Assembly: GCA_028688175.1 (NCBI GenBank)
Contig: JAQTYS010000069.1
Location: 1-11,494 of the forward strand
Length of the DNA: 11,494 bases
Source of the DNA: Methanothrix sp.
GTDB taxonomy: Archaea > Halobacteriota > Methanosarcinia > Methanotrichales > Methanotrichaceae
Reading direction: 5' to 3'
Part shown: one piece after another, positions 6,223 to 11,494 of the stretch
How positions within the stretch are numbered: position 1 is the stretch's first letter
Layout of the letters: every line of letters starts with the position of its first letter
Notes under the pieces: generated by a model
What the model saw: the letters and a program-made list of their open reading frames with translations, nothing else
Databases searched by the model: none
Told to the model about the DNA's origin: nothing
Position numbers and translations under genes: made by a program

Positions 6223-7085
6223 TACCGAAATACTGCGGCTTTGAACTCGTCAATGCCGACACGGCGAATCATCTCTCCAAACCGCTCTCTTTTATTGCCC
6301 TGTCGCTGGTAGAAGTCCAGGCAGCGCTCAATTATTTTCATGCCCAGCTCCTCGTCCACAAAGTCGGCGATCTTCTCTGCCAGCTTCGGGTGTCTGCCAT
6401 TCTTGCCTCCGGCATAGACGACATAGCCAATTCTTTTGGCTTTCCAGGCGTCAGTTGGGCAGCTTTGCATGCAGTCAGCGCAGTGCACGCACCGGCCCTT
6501 ATCGAGCAGCGGTCTTTCATCCTGCATGACAATGGCTTTTTCCTTGCAAATGTCCACACAAAGGCTGCAGCCCATGCAGGCTTCCGCCTCCAGTTCCATT
6601 TCTGCTGCCGCGCAAAAGCCGATCTCGTTTTCCATTGGCCTTGAGCACCCATTAGGGCAGGCTGAGACAGTGGCTTTGAATTTGTGAGGCAATAGCCGTC
6701 CGCTGAATTTCCGGTCGATCCGGTGAGCAAAGCTCTGGCTGTCTGCTAATGCTCTGCGGCAAACAGGCAGGCCGGGGCAGGCGGTCACCGTGCGAAAGCG
6801 CGGACCGCAGGGGCCCAAGGTGAGCCCTGCACCGGCCAGTTCCATTCGGGCGGCCTCAATCTCGCCGAACTTTATCCAGGGAATCTCGATCCCCTGCCTG
6901 GCTGTGAGACGAACTTCACCCCAGCCATATTTTTGGGCCAACTGGGCAATCTTAGCAAGCAGGTCAGCGGAGATAGAGCCGCCGGGCAGGCGCAGGCGGA
7001 TGGCAAAGAAGTCATCGTCCTTTTGCATGATGATTCCACCGGACTTCAGGGCGGAGAAGTCGATACTTGGTGCTGGCGCGGTCAT
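6222..7085 (-). CDS. Small siroheme sulfite/nitrite reductase-like protein with two 4Fe-4S ferredoxin motifs
   Basis: This 287-residue cytosolic redox protein resembles the small dissimilatory sulfite reductase-like proteins of methanogens (Dsr-LP, AsrC-like). The coupled siroheme-4Fe4S motif is CX5C at C103/C109 (TACPGLPVCR) and CX3C at C143/C147 (SACPNGC). The upstream RLTARQGIEIP (59-69) is a siroheme-site block. An inserted ferredoxin domain has C170, C173, C176, C180 and C199, C202, C205, C209. The start at 7085 is chosen over the ATG at 7103 because GGAGG (7096-7092) sits 6 nt upstream of it. It heads the four-gene operon. It may reduce sulfite or another sulfur oxyanion to sulfide for the downstream sulfur-transfer genes. 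The true substrate, and whether it works in assimilation or detoxification, cannot be told from sequence. Confidence 0.9.
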   Translation of the reverse strand: MTAPAPSIDFSALKSGGIIMQKDDDFFAIRLRLPGGSISADLLAKIAQLAQKYGWGEVRLTARQGIEIPWIKFGEIEAARMELAGAGLTLGPCGPRFRTVTACPGLPVCRRALADSQSFAHRIDRKFSGRLLPHKFKATVSACPNGCSRPMENEIGFCAAAEMELEAEACMGCSLCVDICKEKAIVMQDERPLLDKGRCVHCADCMQSCPTDAWKAKRIGYVVYAGGKNGRHPKLAEKIADFVDEELGMKIIERCLDFYQRQGNKRERFGEMIRRVGIDEFKAAVFR

Positions 7086-7121
7086 CTGGAGCCTCCAAAC
7101 CATTATGGACGGTGAGAAAGG

Positions 7122-7147
7122 GGTAATGAAGGTTTGGATTGCGGCAA
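7122..7147 (-). promoter_or_regulatory. Promoter of the four-gene sulfur operon with TTGCCGCAAT element
   Basis: On the minus strand TTGCCGCAAT (7147-7138), spacer CCAAACC and a weak TATA-like TTCATTAC (7130-7123) precede the ribosome site and ATG at 7085. The predicted start near 7100 leaves a leader of about 15 nt. Two further TTGCGG repeats lie at 7174-7179 and 7191-7197 (minus strand reading). Confidence 0.45.
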
Positions 7148-7197
7148 AGGACGACAGAGATGAAATAAGAATACCGCAAATGCCATTATAGCCGCAA

Positions 7198-7210
7198 GGT
7201 ATATTTTATT
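7198..7210 (+). promoter_or_regulatory. TATA box of hicB
   Basis: GGTATATTTTATT is centred about 27 nt before the ATG at 7231, so the message is probably leaderless. No ribosome site is visible. This decides for the ATG at 7231 over the GTG at 7216. Confidence 0.5.
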
Positions 7211-7230
7211 ATCAAGTGTATATATTAGAC

Positions 7231-7464
7231 ATGAGAACTCTGAGCTATCGAATTAATCTGCGTAAGGAACCCGAAGGCGGGTATACCGTGCTGGTCCCAG
7301 CACTTCCCGGATGCGTCACTTACGGAAAGACCGTGGAAGAAGCCATCGAGATGGCCAGGGATGCAATCAAAGGCTATGTCGAGAGCCTCATCGAAGATGG
7401 CGAGGCTGTTCCTGCGGATGAGGAACTCATCGAATGCAGGCTGACCGTGGAGACTCATGCCTAA
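7231..7464 (+). CDS. hicB: HicB family antitoxin
   Basis: This 77-residue antitoxin of the type II HicAB family neutralises the HicA mRNA interferase. The HicB signature is clear: YRINLRKEPEGGYTVLVPALPGCVTYGKTVEEAIEMARDAIKGYVESL, a partial RNase H-like fold in which GGY.V..PALPGC.T.G.T.EEA is the conserved core. The C-terminus (DEELIECRLTVETHA) has no added helix-turn-helix, so this is the short archaeal form. The ATG at 7231 is preferred to the GTG at 7216 because of the TATA spacing. The expected hicA start overlaps the last 8 nt, but the toxin frame is broken (next entry). It stands between the sulfur operon and an unrelated membrane gene and may be a leftover of a mobile TA module. Confidence 0.93.
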   Translation: MRTLSYRINLRKEPEGGYTVLVPALPGCVTYGKTVEEAIEMARDAIKGYVESLIEDGEAVPADEELIECRLTVETHA

Positions 7465-7585
7465 GCTACCAACTCTTTCTCCTCCTGCTTGCCCACTCGA
7501 CCGGAACGATCCACGCGGGTGGGACTGCATATCCTCCGACCAGCCCGAACGGGGTCGGAATCTCAAGCTCGCGGCCAGTACATGA
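7457..7585 (+). pseudogene. Probable truncated hicA (toxin) remnant
   Basis: An ATG at 7457 overlaps the hicB stop by 8 nt, the usual hicB-hicA junction. The first eight codons read MPKLPTLS, the classic HicA start (MPKLPxLSG...). After that the frame loses all similarity (PPACPLDRNDPRGWDC...) and stops at TGA 7583, giving 42 residues against the usual 60-80. The glycine-rich and GSHxxxR active-site histidine region is absent in all three forward frames of this stretch. I read it as a deletion or decay of the toxin. A chance match of eight residues is possible. A weak hairpin, CCGACC/GGTCGG, lies at 7536-7558. Confidence 0.5.
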
Positions 7586-7904
7586 TGATTATTACCCCTA
7601 TCAGGGCTATGAATCCGCCAATCAAATCAAACCTATCCGGCGCGATCTTGTCTATCTGCCAGCCCCAGAGGATTGAAAGAACTATGAATATGCCGCCGTA
7701 GGCTGCATAGACTCTGCCGAAGCTTGCCGGCTGAAAGGTGGGTATGATCCCGTAGAGGACCAGAATTGCTGCACCAAGCAAGGCAAATGCCAATCCTCTT
7801 CCTTCTCTTATGCAAAGCCATATCAGGTATCCTCCGCCAATCTCGCATAATCCTGCCAGGATGAAGAAGAACAGGGACCGTGTTATCTCTATTGTTGGAA
7901 GCAT
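7563..7904 (-). CDS. ynfA: YnfA/UPF0060 family small membrane protein
   Basis: This is a four-helix inner-membrane protein of about 113 residues related to small multidrug resistance transporters; the family's physiological substrate is not settled. Family blocks are clear: SLFFFILAGLCEIGGGYLIW, LREGRG-type loop (CIREGRGL), GIIPTFQPASFGRVYAAYGG, FIVLSILWGWQID and DRFDLIGGFIALIGVIIIMY. The length matches the family (about 108-112). An upstream in-frame ATG at 7925 would add seven residues, but the family start aligns to MLPTIEITRSL at 7904. A TATA-like TTTTATGCAT lies about 25 nt before 7904, suggesting a leaderless start. It converges on the hicB remnant. Confidence 0.9.
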   Translation of the reverse strand: MLPTIEITRSLFFFILAGLCEIGGGYLIWLCIREGRGLAFALLGAAILVLYGIIPTFQPASFGRVYAAYGGIFIVLSILWGWQIDKIAPDRFDLIGGFIALIGVIIIMYWPRA

Positions 7905-8008
7905 GATAATGACAGCTAGATGCATAAAACCTTATCAACGGTTATGTCGAAGAGGATCTTTCGCATGCAAAGATAGATTAATTATCATAGAAGAGCATTG
8001 GGATTGGC

Positions 8009-8335
8009 ATGAGAAAACTGGACGCCAGGAGCCTGGAGATCCTGAGAAAGCTAGCCCCGGAAATAAGTGAGCCGGTTCACTACCGCTCTATTCTTCCGCC
8101 GGTCTCCATGCACCATGCGGCAGATGAAGAGGACTTCCAGGAAAGGCTAGAGAGACTTTCCGCAGAGGATTTTAATTACCTTGCAGAGAAGGTGCTGGAC
8201 AAATCTGAGTGTCTGCTCTGCATATCTCCCGAATCCGCCCGCATATTTGTCGATCTGTTGGGAAAAAAGGTTCCGGGTGATGCGGCAGAGCGCATCCGCG
8301 AGCTATATAAGTCATCTACGGGATATGAAGTCTGA
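8009..8335 (+). CDS. Hypothetical protein, 108 aa
   Basis: I do not recognise this gene. It codes for a charged, mostly helical soluble protein (MRKLDARSLEILRKLAPEIS..., then FQERLERLSAEDFNYLAEKV and GDAAERIRELYKSSTG). It has one cysteine pair, C68 and C71 (SECLLCIS). There is no signal peptide or membrane segment. Start at ATG 8009; no clear ribosome site precedes it, and AT-rich sequence at about 7976-7990 could hold a TATA region. It is divergent from ynfA (104 nt apart) and converges on the antiporter gene with 53 nt between stops. Codon use and GC content match its neighbours, so it is probably a real gene. No function can be offered. Confidence 0.7.
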   Translation: MRKLDARSLEILRKLAPEISEPVHYRSILPPVSMHHAADEEDFQERLERLSAEDFNYLAEKVLDKSECLLCISPESARIFVDLLGKKVPGDAAERIRELYKSSTGYEV

Positions 8336-8388
8336 TGCGTCTTGCCCGGCTATCTTCTTGTCCTGGCATTTCTCTAAAAACTTGCGGC

Positions 8389-9663
8389 TCAATTATCACA
8401 ATAATTGTAATATCCAATTTGCTCGTGTAAAGGTATTGGCTCCCAAGCCTTTCGGCTTAGCGGCCTTGTCTTCATTAGCCAGGGCAGAGTCAGGCCGGAG
8501 ATCATGGTTGTCGCCAGGGCCATGATCACTAAAGCCACAAAAATGTGCCCCTCGATCAGTCCATAATCCAGAGCTGCCGTTGCCAACACAATCTCCATCG
8601 CGCCCCGGGCATTCAATCCAAAACCCACCGCCAATGCCTTTCTTTGCGCCATTCCTCCTGCAATGGCACCCAACCCGGCCCCCATGATTTTGCCGACGCA
8701 GGCAACGAAAAATACCAACAATACTACAGTTAGGTCAAAGTTGGTCACAAAATTGGCCTTAAGCCCGATCGAGACAAAATAAATCGGTGCCAATATCGTC
8801 ATAATCGGAAGATAGGTCTTCTTCAAAATGAGATCTCTTCTAGAGTGTCTCAAAGAGAGAATCACACCTGCCAGGAATGCCCCGACGATGCCGTGTGCGC
8901 CTAAGAACTCAGCAGCTATTGACGCCGCCAGCATGGCCAGAGCAATGAGATCCATAATGCCACTGCCAAGAGGTGACTTCAGCCGAGTTCTGTTCTTATC
9001 GGTTAGATAAAGTATGCAAGCGGTAACAACAAGGAATCCGAGAGCAAGTCCCAGATTAAGACCAAGGCTAACGTTCGTCTTCAAGCTGCCGAGAATCAGA
9101 GCGAAAATAGACCAGCCAACTATGTCGTCTATTGTTGCAGCACCCATGATCATCCCTCCCAGCTCCGTCTTCAAGAGATCGAGATCCATGAGAATCCTGG
9201 CGATGACTGGGAGGGCAGATATGGAGAGAGCAGTTCCCATGAAGAGAGCAAAGATCCAGAAGCCCTCAAAAGGAATGCCCCATAGCTGAGGCATTAACAC
9301 AACCATTCCGAAACCAAATGCAAAGGGAAGGATGACTCCTGAGATACTGGTTATCAGAGTGCTTCTGCCTTGCTGCCTTACAAAAGTCAGGTCTGTCTCC
9401 AGGCCAGCAATGAACACGAACGCTATCAATCCCAGATAAGCAACAGCGTGGAGTATCCTGGATGGCTCTCCAAAGGCGGGAAAAAGCTGGGACTGCACAG
9501 CCGGCGCTACGGCGCCAAGGATGGTTGGACCTAGGATTATGCCGCCAAAAATCTCACCCAGGACGGTTGGCTGATGCAACCTCTTCGCCAAGCCGCCGAA
9601 AACAAAGGCAAAGGCCAGCATCACCGCGATCTGCAAGAGAATCAATACTTCCAACCCAAACAT
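8389..9663 (-). CDS. CPA2 family cation:proton antiporter (KefB/NapA-like)
   Basis: This 424-residue integral membrane protein has about 12 predicted membrane segments and exchanges Na+ or K+ for H+. Family marks: LHQPTVLGEIFGGIILGPTI (29-48), FVFIAGLETDL (82-92) and the paired aspartates D179/D180 in GAATIDDIVGW, the ion-binding motif of electrogenic members. Later blocks include EFLGAHGIVGAFLAGVILS, ILAPIYFVSIGLKANF and GFGLNARGAMEIVLATAALD. It has no RCK/TrkA-N domain, which full-length KefB/C carry, so it is the membrane-only form. The ATG at 9663 has GAGG nearby upstream (9673-9670). Its promoter region carries two ACAATTGT palindromes beside and downstream of its TATA box (9747-9738), so repression is likely. 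It is divergent from the binding-protein gene. Confidence 0.92.
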   Translation of the reverse strand: MFGLEVLILLQIAVMLAFAFVFGGLAKRLHQPTVLGEIFGGIILGPTILGAVAPAVQSQLFPAFGEPSRILHAVAYLGLIAFVFIAGLETDLTFVRQQGRSTLITSISGVILPFAFGFGMVVLMPQLWGIPFEGFWIFALFMGTALSISALPVIARILMDLDLLKTELGGMIMGAATIDDIVGWSIFALILGSLKTNVSLGLNLGLALGFLVVTACILYLTDKNRTRLKSPLGSGIMDLIALAMLAASIAAEFLGAHGIVGAFLAGVILSLRHSRRDLILKKTYLPIMTILAPIYFVSIGLKANFVTNFDLTVVLLVFFVACVGKIMGAGLGAIAGGMAQRKALAVGFGLNARGAMEIVLATAALDYGLIEGHIFVALVIMALATTMISGLTLPWLMKTRPLSRKAWEPIPLHEQIGYYNYCDN

Positions 9664-9706
9664 TTCTTTTCCTCTACTCTTACATTCTTGCCGAAGTTAG
9701 CGCGAA

Positions 9707-9747
9707 TAACAATTGTGATCATGTAACAATTGTTATCATATATAAAT
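9707..9747 (-). promoter_or_regulatory. Antiporter promoter with two ACAATTGT palindromes
   Basis: On the minus strand the TATA box TTTATATATG (9747-9738) is followed at once by TAACAATTGTTA (9735-9724, perfect 12-bp palindrome) and by TCACAATTGTTA (9718-9707, one mismatch). The second copy covers the predicted transcription start. The copies are 17 bp apart, about one and a half helical turns. Confidence 0.55.
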
Positions 9748-9847
9748 TGTGGGGATCGTTGCATATCATATCTGATGAATGGATTTGCGGATAATTTTAT
9801 ATACAATTTTCACAATAAGGATAATAATAACTGCAAATGGGAAAACT

Positions 9848-9880
9848 ACATATATCATTTCCCCCAGGTAACAATTGTTA
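9848..9880 (+). promoter_or_regulatory. Binding-protein gene promoter with TAACAATTGTTA palindrome
   Basis: A TATA-like ACATATATC (9848-9856) is followed by TAACAATTGTTA (9869-9880), a perfect palindrome identical to 9724-9735 and next to the predicted start near 9878. A second TATA-like TTTTATATAC lies further up at about 9795-9804, close to a degenerate ACAATTTT. The 9664-9917 region holds no gene. Confidence 0.5.
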
Positions 9881-9917
9881 ACGGGATCTTAATCGATCTC
9901 AATTAAAGGTGATGTTA

Positions 9918-10883
9918 ATGAGGAAAGCCATAACAATGGTCGTATTCATGCTGCTGATGCTGTACCTCAGCTACCCGGTCTTTGCCTCAGGCACAGTGCT
10001 GAATATCGGGTATCAGCCCAGCACTCATCAAATAGCGGAAATGGTTGCCTTTGAGAAAGGCTGGTGGCAGGATGAACTGTTGCCATTTGGAATAACCGAA
10101 GTAAAGGAGTTTCAGTTCCCAACCGGGATACCGGAAATGCAGGCGATGGTGGCAGGAGAACTGGACATAGCGTACGTCGGGACCTCGCCGCCCATCTCGG
10201 CAATATCCAGTGGGCTGGATGCCAAGATCGTTGCCGCAGTCAATATCAATGGATCAAATCTGGTCTTCAGGCCCGGCGTAGCATACGATGGACCACAATC
10301 TTTAGAGGAATTAACCATTGGAACCTTCCCGCCGGGTTCGATTCAGGATATTGTTATGAAGAAATGGCTTAAGGAAAATGGCGTGGATCTCTCTAAAGTC
10401 GACATAAAAGCTATGGATCCCGGTCCTGCCATGACTGCTCTATCCGCAGAAAAGATTGACGGCGTCTTCTTGCCGCATCCTTCGCCAGCTATAATCAAGC
10501 TGAACGGCAAAGGTGAATCAGTTGTCGCTTCCGGAGAAATGTGGCCCAATCATGCTTGCTGCAGCCTGGTGGTCAGCGGAAAGCTGATTGAGGATAATCC
10601 AGAGATGGTCAAGCAGATAATACGGATTCACAATAACGCTACCAAGTACATTAACGAGCATCCCGATGAAGCTGCGGAGATCTATTCTAAGAAGATTGGT
10701 CAGAGCATAGACCAGGTAAAGGAATCCCTCCTGACCTGGGATGGCAAGTGGATTTGCGATCCTCATGTACAAATACCCTCCACACTGGAATATGCAGCTG
10801 AAAACTTTGAGCTGAAGTATATCAAGAAAAGCCTGACGGAGGTGGACCTCTTTGATACCAGTTTCTATGATAACATGATCTGA
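9918..10883 (+). CDS. Secreted ABC transporter substrate-binding protein (SsuA/TauA/NMT1-like)
   Basis: This 321-residue extracytoplasmic solute receptor belongs to the nitrate/sulfonate/taurine binding family. Residues 1-25 form a signal peptide (MRKAITMVVFMLLMLYLSYP..FASG) with an AxxG-type cleavage point and no lipobox cysteine, so how it is held at the membrane is unclear. The mature part starts LNIGYQPSTHQIAEMVAFEKGWW, typical of the family. FPTGIPEMQAMVAGELDIAYVGTSPP lines the ligand cleft, and LEELTIGTFPPGSIQDIVMK begins the second lobe. The ATG at 9918 is chosen because AGGTGAT (9907-9913) is an almost perfect match to the archaeal anti-Shine-Dalgarno; ATG 9912 and GTG 9909 overlap it. 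No permease or ATPase gene follows; a terminator does. The ligand could be a sulfonate, but sequence alone cannot decide. Confidence 0.9.
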   Translation: MRKAITMVVFMLLMLYLSYPVFASGTVLNIGYQPSTHQIAEMVAFEKGWWQDELLPFGITEVKEFQFPTGIPEMQAMVAGELDIAYVGTSPPISAISSGLDAKIVAAVNINGSNLVFRPGVAYDGPQSLEELTIGTFPPGSIQDIVMKKWLKENGVDLSKVDIKAMDPGPAMTALSAEKIDGVFLPHPSPAIIKLNGKGESVVASGEMWPNHACCSLVVSGKLIEDNPEMVKQIIRIHNNATKYINEHPDEAAEIYSKKIGQSIDQVKESLLTWDGKWICDPHVQIPSTLEYAAENFELKYIKKSLTEVDLFDTSFYDNMI

Positions 10884-10891
10884 ATTTTTTT

Positions 10892-10933
10892 AGCCAAGAG
10901 CAGGAAGAAATTTTCTTGCTCAAGGCTATTTTT
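10892..10933 (+). terminator. Terminator hairpin after the binding-protein gene
   Basis: AGCC (10892-10895) pairs with GGCT (10924-10927), and GAGCA (10898-10902) pairs with TGCTC (10917-10921). An AA/AA internal loop separates the stems, and a further inner GAA/TTC pairing is possible. A T-run follows at 10929-10933. It isolates the binding-protein gene as a single-gene unit. Confidence 0.6.
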
Positions 10934-10958
10934 GCCTCAATCTCAGTTCTTATATAAG
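10932..10958 (+). promoter_or_regulatory. Upstream pscS promoter with TTGCCTCAAT element
   Basis: TTGCCTCAAT (10932-10941, one base from TTGCCGCAAT), then CTCAGTT and the TATA box CTTATATAAG (10949-10958). The element's first bases touch the end of the preceding terminator. A start near 10983 would give a leader of about 105 nt. Confidence 0.45.
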
Positions 10959-10986
10959 TCCGCTATAGGAATTCCTGGAGAATAGA

Positions 10987-11031
10987 TTTATATGGCATAA
11001 CAATAATTAGAGCATAATTCACAATCGTGAA
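10987..11031 (+). promoter_or_regulatory. Second pscS TATA box and palindromic operator candidate
   Basis: TTTATATGG (10987-10995) lies 22 nt before TTCACAATCGTGAA (11018-11031), a 14-bp palindrome with one central mismatch that matches the radical SAM palindrome at 13 of 14 positions. The palindrome covers the predicted start site, as in the radical SAM promoter. Confidence 0.5.
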
Positions 11032-11087
11032 CTGGACATAATCCTAAAGAGATCAGACAGGATTATGGCTTTTGGAGGCCAAATTAG

Positions 11088-11494
11088 GTGAGCGAATCCA
11101 TAAAGAGTCTACAGATTCAGAAAACATATGAGGCACTCTTTGCCCTGGAGGATATCAGAGAGATCTTCAGGCAATCTCTACCTGCAGGTTTTGATGAGGT
11201 GCAGCAAGAAGACTTTTCCAATACTATTACGAGGATTAAGAGCATCGTCTCCGACTTGGAGAAAGGTGAAGGCAAACCAGCCTGCAATAGGGTGGGAAAG
11301 CTCGAAGCAAGGACCAGGGAAGAGGAGTTCATAAACATACACCCCATCCAGGCGGCGGGCAGGCTTACGCCCGAGGCGCGCAAGGCCATCATATCTTATG
11401 GAGATGGTTACTCTACCTGCGACTACTGCCGAAAGCCCTTCCGGCTCGATAAAATCACCCGGCCTCCAATTGAGGAGTTCCACCAGGATCTGGC
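11088..11494 (+). CDS. pscS: O-phospho-L-seryl-tRNA:Cys-tRNA synthase (SepCysS), N-terminal part
   Basis: This PLP enzyme converts phosphoseryl-tRNA-Cys, made by SepRS, to cysteinyl-tRNA-Cys. About 135 residues are visible before the window ends. The identifying block is EEFINIHPIQAAGRLTPEAR followed by AIISYGDGYSTCDYCRKPFR and RPPIEEFHQDL, the usual SepCysS start. C111 and C114 match the essential CxxC cysteines (Cys64/Cys67 in the M. jannaschii enzyme). The PLP lysine lies beyond the window. GTG at 11088 is the start: TAG at 11085-11087 closes the frame just before it and GGAGG (11074-11078) sits 9 nt upstream. The N-terminus is about 47 residues longer than in M. jannaschii, with a helical YEALFALEDIREIFRQSL segment (14-31). 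It shares the window with cysS, so both routes to Cys-tRNA seem to be present. Confidence 0.93.
   Translation, partial: MSESIKSLQIQKTYEALFALEDIREIFRQSLPAGFDEVQQEDFSNTITRIKSIVSDLEKGEGKPACNRVGKLEARTREEEFINIHPIQAAGRLTPEARKAIISYGDGYSTCDYCRKPFRLDKITRPPIEEFHQDL

Noticed and set aside
7434..7676. 80-codon plus-strand frame (and a similar one at 7489-7701)
   Set aside because: Runs from the end of hicB into the antisense of ynfA; no family resemblance. The hicA-like start is in another frame.
8398..8408. ACAATAATTGT inverted repeat
   Set aside because: Inside the last codons of the antiporter gene, odd-length and not near a promoter.
9014..9289. 91-codon plus-strand frame and neighbours opposite the antiporter
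   Set aside because: Antisense shadows of a membrane-protein gene, rich in Arg/Pro.
9785..9804. TTGCGGATAA directly before TTTTATATAC
   Set aside because: Looks like the TTGCGG repeats, but the orientation, sequence and zero spacing differ from the TTGCCGCAAT-N7-9-TATA pattern, so it was not counted.
11117..11483. Minus-strand frames of 91 and 101 codons at the right end
   Set aside because: Opposite the pscS frame, which has clear SepCysS motifs, a ribosome site and a promoter.
1..11494. CRISPR arrays, insertion sequences, integrases, rRNA
   Set aside because: No regular spaced repeats, transposase or integrase motifs, terminal repeats or rRNA stretches were seen on either strand.

Overview
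The window looks like a chromosomal segment of a methanogenic euryarchaeon, most likely from the Methanosarcinales and perhaps Methanothrix-like. Three things point there: the start of an O-phosphoseryl-tRNA:Cys-tRNA synthase gene (SepCysS, essentially a methanogen and Archaeoglobus marker), a small siroheme sulfite-reductase-like protein with two ferredoxin motifs of the kind common in methanogens, and archaeal promoter structure (TATA boxes about 25 nt before likely transcript starts, some leaderless messages, some GGAGG/GGTGAT ribosome sites). The lineage below order level is inference. There is no transposase, integrase, CRISPR array or rRNA.

Layout. 1-547 (+): 3' end of O-acetylhomoserine sulfhydrylase (metY), with a hairpin/T-run terminator. 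1070-732 (-): small winged-helix regulator, possibly frameshifted at its 5' end. 2607-1089 (-): tRNA-Cys(GCA) followed after 2 nt by cysteinyl-tRNA synthetase (cysS). 2753-3055 (+): unrecognised Cys-rich helical protein. 3147-4139 (+): radical SAM protein, overlapping tail to tail by 16 nt with the next operon. 7085-4124 (-): four tightly packed genes, siroheme reductase-like, ThiF/MoeB-like E1, TusA-like sulfur carrier and a Cys-rich PP-loop thiolase. 7231-7464 (+): HicB antitoxin with what looks like a decayed hicA start. 7904-7563 (-): YnfA family membrane protein. 8009-8335 (+): unknown protein. 9663-8389 (-): CPA2 cation/proton antiporter. 9918-10883 (+): SsuA/TauA-type periplasmic binding protein with a terminator. 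11088-end (+): 5' part of pscS (SepCysS).

The common theme is sulfur: sulfide fixation (metY), both known routes to Cys-tRNA (CysRS with tRNA-Cys, and SepCysS), and a predicted sulfur relay ending in RNA thiolation. Five promoters (the winged-helix gene, tRNA-Cys/cysS, the four-gene sulfur operon, the radical SAM gene and pscS) carry the same element, TTGCCGCAAT or a one-base variant, 7-9 nt upstream of the TATA region. A second palindrome with core ACAATTGT lies at or near the predicted start sites of the radical SAM, pscS, antiporter and binding-protein genes. Together these suggest a previously undescribed local cysteine/sulfur regulon, and the winged-helix protein is a natural but unproven candidate regulator.
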